64,000 nucleotides of DNA from Trametopsis cervina (taxonomy: Eukaryota; Basidiomycota; Agaricomycetes; Polyporales; Irpicaceae): contig MU278357.1 in NCBI GenBank assembly GCA_022385755.1, positions 721,768 to 785,767 on the forward strand. Reading direction: 5' to 3'. Each line of letters opens with the position of its first letter. The stretch's first letter is position 1. Below, piece by piece: positions 60,044 through 64,000 of this stretch. A model generated the notes under the pieces. That model was not told where the DNA came from. It searched no databases and saw only the letters and a program-made list of their open reading frames with translations. The translations under genes and the position numbers were made by a program.

Positions 60044-60234
60044 TCACAGGTCACTATTCCTTTCCTCGTCCGCATCACCTTCGTCAGCAGAGTGATCACC
60101 TTCAGCGGATAGCGCAGCCATACGTTCAAATACAGACAGGGCGATTCGTCCGCTATTGTGTGAAGCTGTCATGTACGGGCCCAACCCTGCGAAGTTCCTG
60201 TAGGATGACAAAGTATCAGCCGATGATACCACAT
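60044..60234 (-). mobile_element. Truncated internal start of LTR retroelement
   Basis: Immediately inside the right LTR the minus strand reads ATGTGGTATCATCGGCTGAT, close to the TGGTATCAGAGC primer-binding site for initiator Met tRNA used by many gypsy elements. The following codons include RNFAGLGPYMTASHNSGRIA and LSAEGDHSADEGDADEE, ending at a stop at 60044. This looks like the first part of a degenerate gag leader, after which the element is lost. Confidence 0.5.
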
Positions 60235-60922
60235 TGTCACGGAGACTGGTCACGTGACGATGAGGGATCAATTCTAATCTCAAGACACCGTAAGGTGTGA
60301 ACTCTTTATTCAAGAGTAAACAGCTAGTGAGCTGTTCGCAAATCTAGCCCAGTGAAGACCAAATACATTAGCAAGCTATCTAAAATACAAGTAAGATAAT
60401 AAAAGAGCTTACCTAGCCCAGTGAAGACCAAAAGGTCGAGATGAGGGCTAGGAGCGATGAAGGCCGGGTATATATACTACTGGGGGCTGCGCACGGACCA
60501 CGTTAGGGCAGGCAGGACAATAGGACAATAGCGCGACGCGACAATAGAAGGGGGACAATAAAGAGACGAACAATGAACAATGATGACGAAGGGGGACAAT
60601 AGAAATGGTGCCACTCCGGGCGTAATTACTAATGGCCGAGCCTGAGTCATAGACCGATGGACCGGAAGTCCGAAGGGTCGGGGAAAGGAAGAGTCCAAGG
60701 TTCCGGAGGGATCCGGAAGCCGTGCGGAGTTGCAGGGCCGGTGATGTCGTTATCAGTCCGGGCCGAGTGAGGAGCGCGAGTGCGCGTGCATGTGTAAGTC
60801 ATGTGATCGTGCAGGTCATGAGACCGTGTCGACGAGTCACGTGATCGCGAAGACGTGTAGGAAGCGCCAAAATAAAAGAAAAGAAATCGAATAAATTGGG
60901 CGCTACACGTATAACCATGACA
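60235..60922 (-). mobile_element. Gypsy-type LTR, right copy, near full length
   Basis: On the minus strand it begins TGTCATGGTTATACGTGTAG and ends TCTCCGTGACA, 688 bases, with TG...CA ends. It contains a TATATATACCC box (about 60466-60476), a TTGAATAAAGAG polyadenylation-like word (about 60303-60314) and a duplicated TTTGGTCTTCACTGGGCTAG unit (about 60410-60435 and 60344-60365). It is in the same orientation as, and only 26 bases beyond, the DUF6532 gene. No clear target-site duplication is visible. Confidence 0.75.
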
Positions 60923-60948
60923 CACATGTGCCTCAACACCAAGCGTTC

Positions 60949-62792
60949 TCACCTGCCATTCTTGACCAGCCTGTTCCCGAGCTGATTCAGCTGCGGCTCA
61001 CCAAACGCCTGCTTGTAGCGGGCAAGGTCCATGCAGTGAGCTTCGTAGAACTTGCGGCCCACATCTTCTGTGAATGTGCTGTCGCGGCACCACCCATCTT
61101 CCCACTCAGTAAGAGCGAATTGAATCTGTGAAAAGTGTGCAGCGTCATTCAAAGGTCATAACATACAGGCATAACATACCATAGATAGGTTGAACGCGAT
61201 ATGAGCAAGGGTCAGGGATTGACCAATGAGCTCAGGGAACCTGATCCCGATAGCCAAACGGGAGCGAGTATTGTAGATGATCTTATTGGTGAACGCGCTC
61301 AGTGAAGAGTTTTGATAGATGCCTGTTCGCTCTGGTGGAGGTAATGCAAGTTCATTTCGCTGCGACGATGAGAATACATGTGTTGAGTCAATCATGGTGT
61401 TCTGCAAGACACAGCGGTGCGGGTGAACTACCTTGAATAGCCACCCCGGAGGGAACTCTGTACCTTCGTTCATAAGCAGGTTGTACAGTTGACGATTGCC
61501 GTCCTTGTCCTTCTTGCTAACTGAGTCGGAAAATGGATACGCGCTAGCAACGACATCGCGTGCAGCCCCCTTCACGGAGCTGTGTAGTTGAGTAGCACAC
61601 CGTAGCAGCTTGCACGTCATATTAGCAATGATATTGCACAAAAGAAACTACTCACGAGCTTATGGATATCGCCGGTAATTTGATAGTCGACATTCTCGCG
61701 CGTGTTAGCATCTGTCCACACCTCTGTAACCCATGCTTCCTGCTGCGACGGTGTCGGAAATGCATTAACAGTATAAAGCTTCATCTTCATTAAGCCCTGA
61801 GATGTTTTGATGATGTCTTGAACGTCATTCTCGTAGTCACCGCACCGTGCTCGGCCACCATGTTGAATGAGTTTGGGAACCTTTGGGTGCAGAGCTGCAG
61901 AAGTTGAGGGACCAGACCGAGTACGTTTGTGAGATAGCTCTTGATTGGGATCAGAGCTGTTTCTGCTGACAGCTGGGCGGTCTTCATGGTATCGCACAAT
62001 CCGCCGAAGTGGTTCGATATTGCGTGCCTCAAGATCAAGAGAGGGTGAGCGGTCGTCCAAACGAGATGGTGTGGGGTCATCATCGAGATCGTCCTCTTCG
62101 TCTTGATCCTCGCTTGTAGGCTCAGAGTTGGGCGGGAGGCTGGAGTCATCATCTTCAGTTCTCCAGTCAAGAGCGCTATCTGATTGTAATATCATTACAA
62201 GGCAATTAGAGGTGTTCTTTGATCTCACCTTCGTTTTCCTCGTATTCAAGTTCCTCCATATCATCATTATTTTGGGGCAAGGGAGAATATTCACGTCGTC
62301 GGACTATTTGATTACAGTACTGAGAGTTCGTGACCATAGAGCCATCTTGAATAGGGTCTACAGTCAGGTTCAAGTGGCGATGAACGATGGGACGACGCGC
62401 AGGTAATGTAGGAGGATCCTGATTGGCTACATGTGAGACAGCTCTCTGCTTAGGAGCCGTGCTAGGAATGCTGCGTGAGGTGATCTTGACAAAGATTAAA
62501 GCATGACAAACAATCAAAATGCTTAGACGTACAGATCCTACAGTAGCAGCAGTGATTTTTCGTGCAGCTGCTTGGATGTTACGTGGAACAGGTGGGGGTC
62601 TTAATTGTTTTTGTGTCCGCTCGGCTTCTTCTGCATCTAGAGTAGGAAAAAACAAGCATGATTTCTCTGAGAGAATTTACGAAGGAAAAACGAACCTAGC
62701 ATTGCCTGTTTATTCGAGGGCTGGCGTTCCCGGCCGCTTTTTCTGGTTTTGGCTGAGGCATGTTTGCTGAGTCGACCTGAGCTGGCTGGCAT
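60949..62792 (-). CDS. DUF6532-domain protein, basidiomycete transposon-associated type
   Basis: At least six exons from MPASSGRLSKHASAKTRKSG (ATG at 62792-62790) to about 480 residues. The N-terminal half is basic then acidic (DAEEAERTQKQLRPPPVPRN, EPTSEDQDEEDDLDDDPTPS). The C-terminal half carries the DUF6532 pattern: MKMKLYTVNAFPTPSQQEAW, ATQLHSSVKGAARDVVASAY, YNLLMNEGTEFPPGWLFKVV, NKIIYNTRSRLAIGIRFPEL and ALTEWEDGWCRDSTFTEDVG then RKFYEAHCMDLARYKQAFGE. The function of DUF6532 is unknown; members are numerous in mushrooms near mobile elements. The last codons GRTGA overlap a donor-like GGCAG|GTGAGA, and an LTR lies 26 bases further, so the natural 3' end may have been cut off. Confidence 0.75.
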
Positions 62793-63021
62793 GGTGGCGG
62801 TGCAGGAAATTCAGGTTTTTGGGGGGCTGAGGGTTTGTTTGGGTATTCTCGAGGTTGTGATCAATCACTGGCACTGGAAAACGTGTGGCTTTGAACTGTA
62901 CAGTCATCCAGATGCTGTTTGATGGCCTATAGCGGCAGACTTCCCATTTGAGCGAGTGTGGCCTATTTCGAAAGAGTCAGCCCTTGAATATTATTACTCT
63001 ATTGTAAGCGTAGCTGCTTCA

Positions 63022-64000
63022 ATGCCAAAGGAGACTACGTCAGTCTATCGGTGCGACTTTTGTGGGAAACGTCTTCCAACATCAGCAGGTGTAAGACTTC
63101 ACATTCAGAATTCAAGTACTTGCCGACGCCGCTGGGAGCTTCACATTACATCTGGTTCCACTTCACGTTCTGTGACATCAGACACACAGCAGGCTCCTTT
63201 GGATGACAACGACTCTACGTACCAAGGCCTTGATCACGTCCTTACACCCCCTAATCTTCCTACACCCTCAGCGGATGGTGGCGATGGTATGTTACAGCAA
63301 TTTGATGACAAGTGCTTACAACACTTTGTCGAGAAGTATCCGGGGCCAGTTGCATCTATCCTAGGTGAAGGCATGACTACGTTTGAGAGGTGGGAGCAGA
63401 GGACAAAGAAGGAGGGGCTTAGTCGGTGGCATCCATTTGGCAGCGAAGACGAGTGGGAGTTGGCGGCGTGGTTGACGCAGAATGTAGGACACAATAAGAT
63501 AGAAGAGTTTCTGCATTTAGAAATGGTAAGCCAATGGTCTGACACGTCAGCGTGTAGCATATCAACTAACTGTGGAGTGATGAACAACAGCTGAAGAAGT
63601 GCGGACTTACGGTATCGAGCAAATATAAGTTCTTGCAAAAGATTGACCAGCTACCGCGACACCCTGGGCTGAAGTGGACTTGCGACAAGATTAGTGTGGT
63701 AGGAGACCTACTTGGCGAGGATGGTTTACCTATGTCTGAAGAACTTGAGCTTTGGAGACGAGATCCTGTGGAATGCGTTCGTGAGCTGATTGGAAACCCT
63801 GCATTCCGTGAGGCGATGGCGTTTGGTCCGGAGCGGGTTTTTAATGATGAGAAGGGAGAGAACCACGTTATCGACGAGATGTGGACAGCTGATTGGTGGT
63901 GGAGGACGCAGGTTAGTCATATATCAGTGTCACGACTTTGGGCTGAGGCGTCTCTTTTGAGCGTGGCCGCGCCTATGAAAGCGGTACTTAATTCCTCGCG
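63022..64000 (+). mobile_element. Plavaka-like DNA transposase gene, 5' part
   Basis: The frame starts MPKETTSVYRCDFCGKRLPT and contains a C2H2-like finger (CDFCGKRLPTSAGVRLHIQN). Then come SRWHPFGSEDEWELAAWLTQ, IEEFLHLEM joined over an intron (GTAAGC to CAACAG at 63526-63592) to LKKCGLTVSSKYKFLQKIDQ, LPRHPGLKWTCDKISVVGDL, ELELWRRDPVECVRELIGNP and VIDEMWTADWWWRTQ, where another donor (GTTAGT) follows. These blocks are the N-terminal region of Plavaka transposases, a CACTA-like group common in basidiomycetes. The catalytic domain lies beyond the window. It is divergent from the DUF6532 gene, 229 bases apart. Coding capacity so far is intact. Confidence 0.8.

Noticed and set aside
1..64000. CRISPR arrays, operons or prokaryotic elements
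   Set aside because: No direct repeats with regular spacers were seen, and all genes have fungal spliceosomal introns or eukaryotic families.

Overview
This window is nuclear DNA of a filamentous basidiomycete, most likely an Agaricomycete (mushroom-forming fungus). The evidence is gene structure and content. Genes are broken by many introns of about 50-70 bp with GTAAGT/GTGAGT donors and CAG/TAG acceptors. Genes are dense on both strands, and several families are typical of basidiomycetes: secreted carboxymuconate-cyclase-like propeller, Ser/Thr-rich GPI-type surface protein, HSP70-like ATPase, DUF6532 and a Plavaka-type transposase. All gene models were joined by eye from splice signals and reading frame, so exon borders are inferences unless a position is given.

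Layout. 0.3-5 kb: two secreted-protein genes on the minus strand. 6-9.3 kb: a TDP2-like phosphodiesterase and the ribosome-assembly WD40 chaperone Sqt1/AAMP. 9.3-12.3 kb: a gene-poor stretch with one decayed exon-like trace. 12.3-17.6 kb: a hexose transporter (+) facing an intracellular GH13 alpha-amylase (-). 18.5-30.7 kb: a housekeeping block with RNase H2A, SART1/Snu66, the mitochondrial RMND1 homologue, the uL4 chaperone Acl4, the mitochondrial protease Oma1 and the ceramide carrier Svf1. 31.2-39.5 kb: an F-box protein, an unknown protein, a carnitine acetyltransferase with a presequence and a C-terminal SKL, and a UPF1-like SF1 helicase. The 3' ends of the last two meet in an AT-rich patch. 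39.9-44.8 kb: an HSP70-like ATPase that runs into an ~800-residue low-complexity tail. 46.7-48.9 kb: a charged coiled-coil protein. 49.2-58.9 kb: three paralogous single-pass membrane proteins with a conserved Cys/Trp ectodomain, interspersed with a Gre2/DFR-type reductase and a tiny zinc-finger-like ORF. 59.1-64 kb: a mobile-element zone with two head-to-head gypsy-type LTR fragments, a DUF6532 gene and the start of a Plavaka-like transposase.

How the genes relate. Most neighbours are unrelated housekeeping genes, as is normal in fungi. The transporter and amylase could both serve glucose supply. Sqt1 and Acl4 are both dedicated ribosomal-protein chaperones. RMND1, Oma1 and Cat2 act in mitochondria. 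The least described parts are the three-member membrane family (49-59 kb), the HSP70-plus-tail fusion and the transposon-flanking DUF6532/Plavaka pair. I saw no CRISPR array, rRNA or convincing tRNA.
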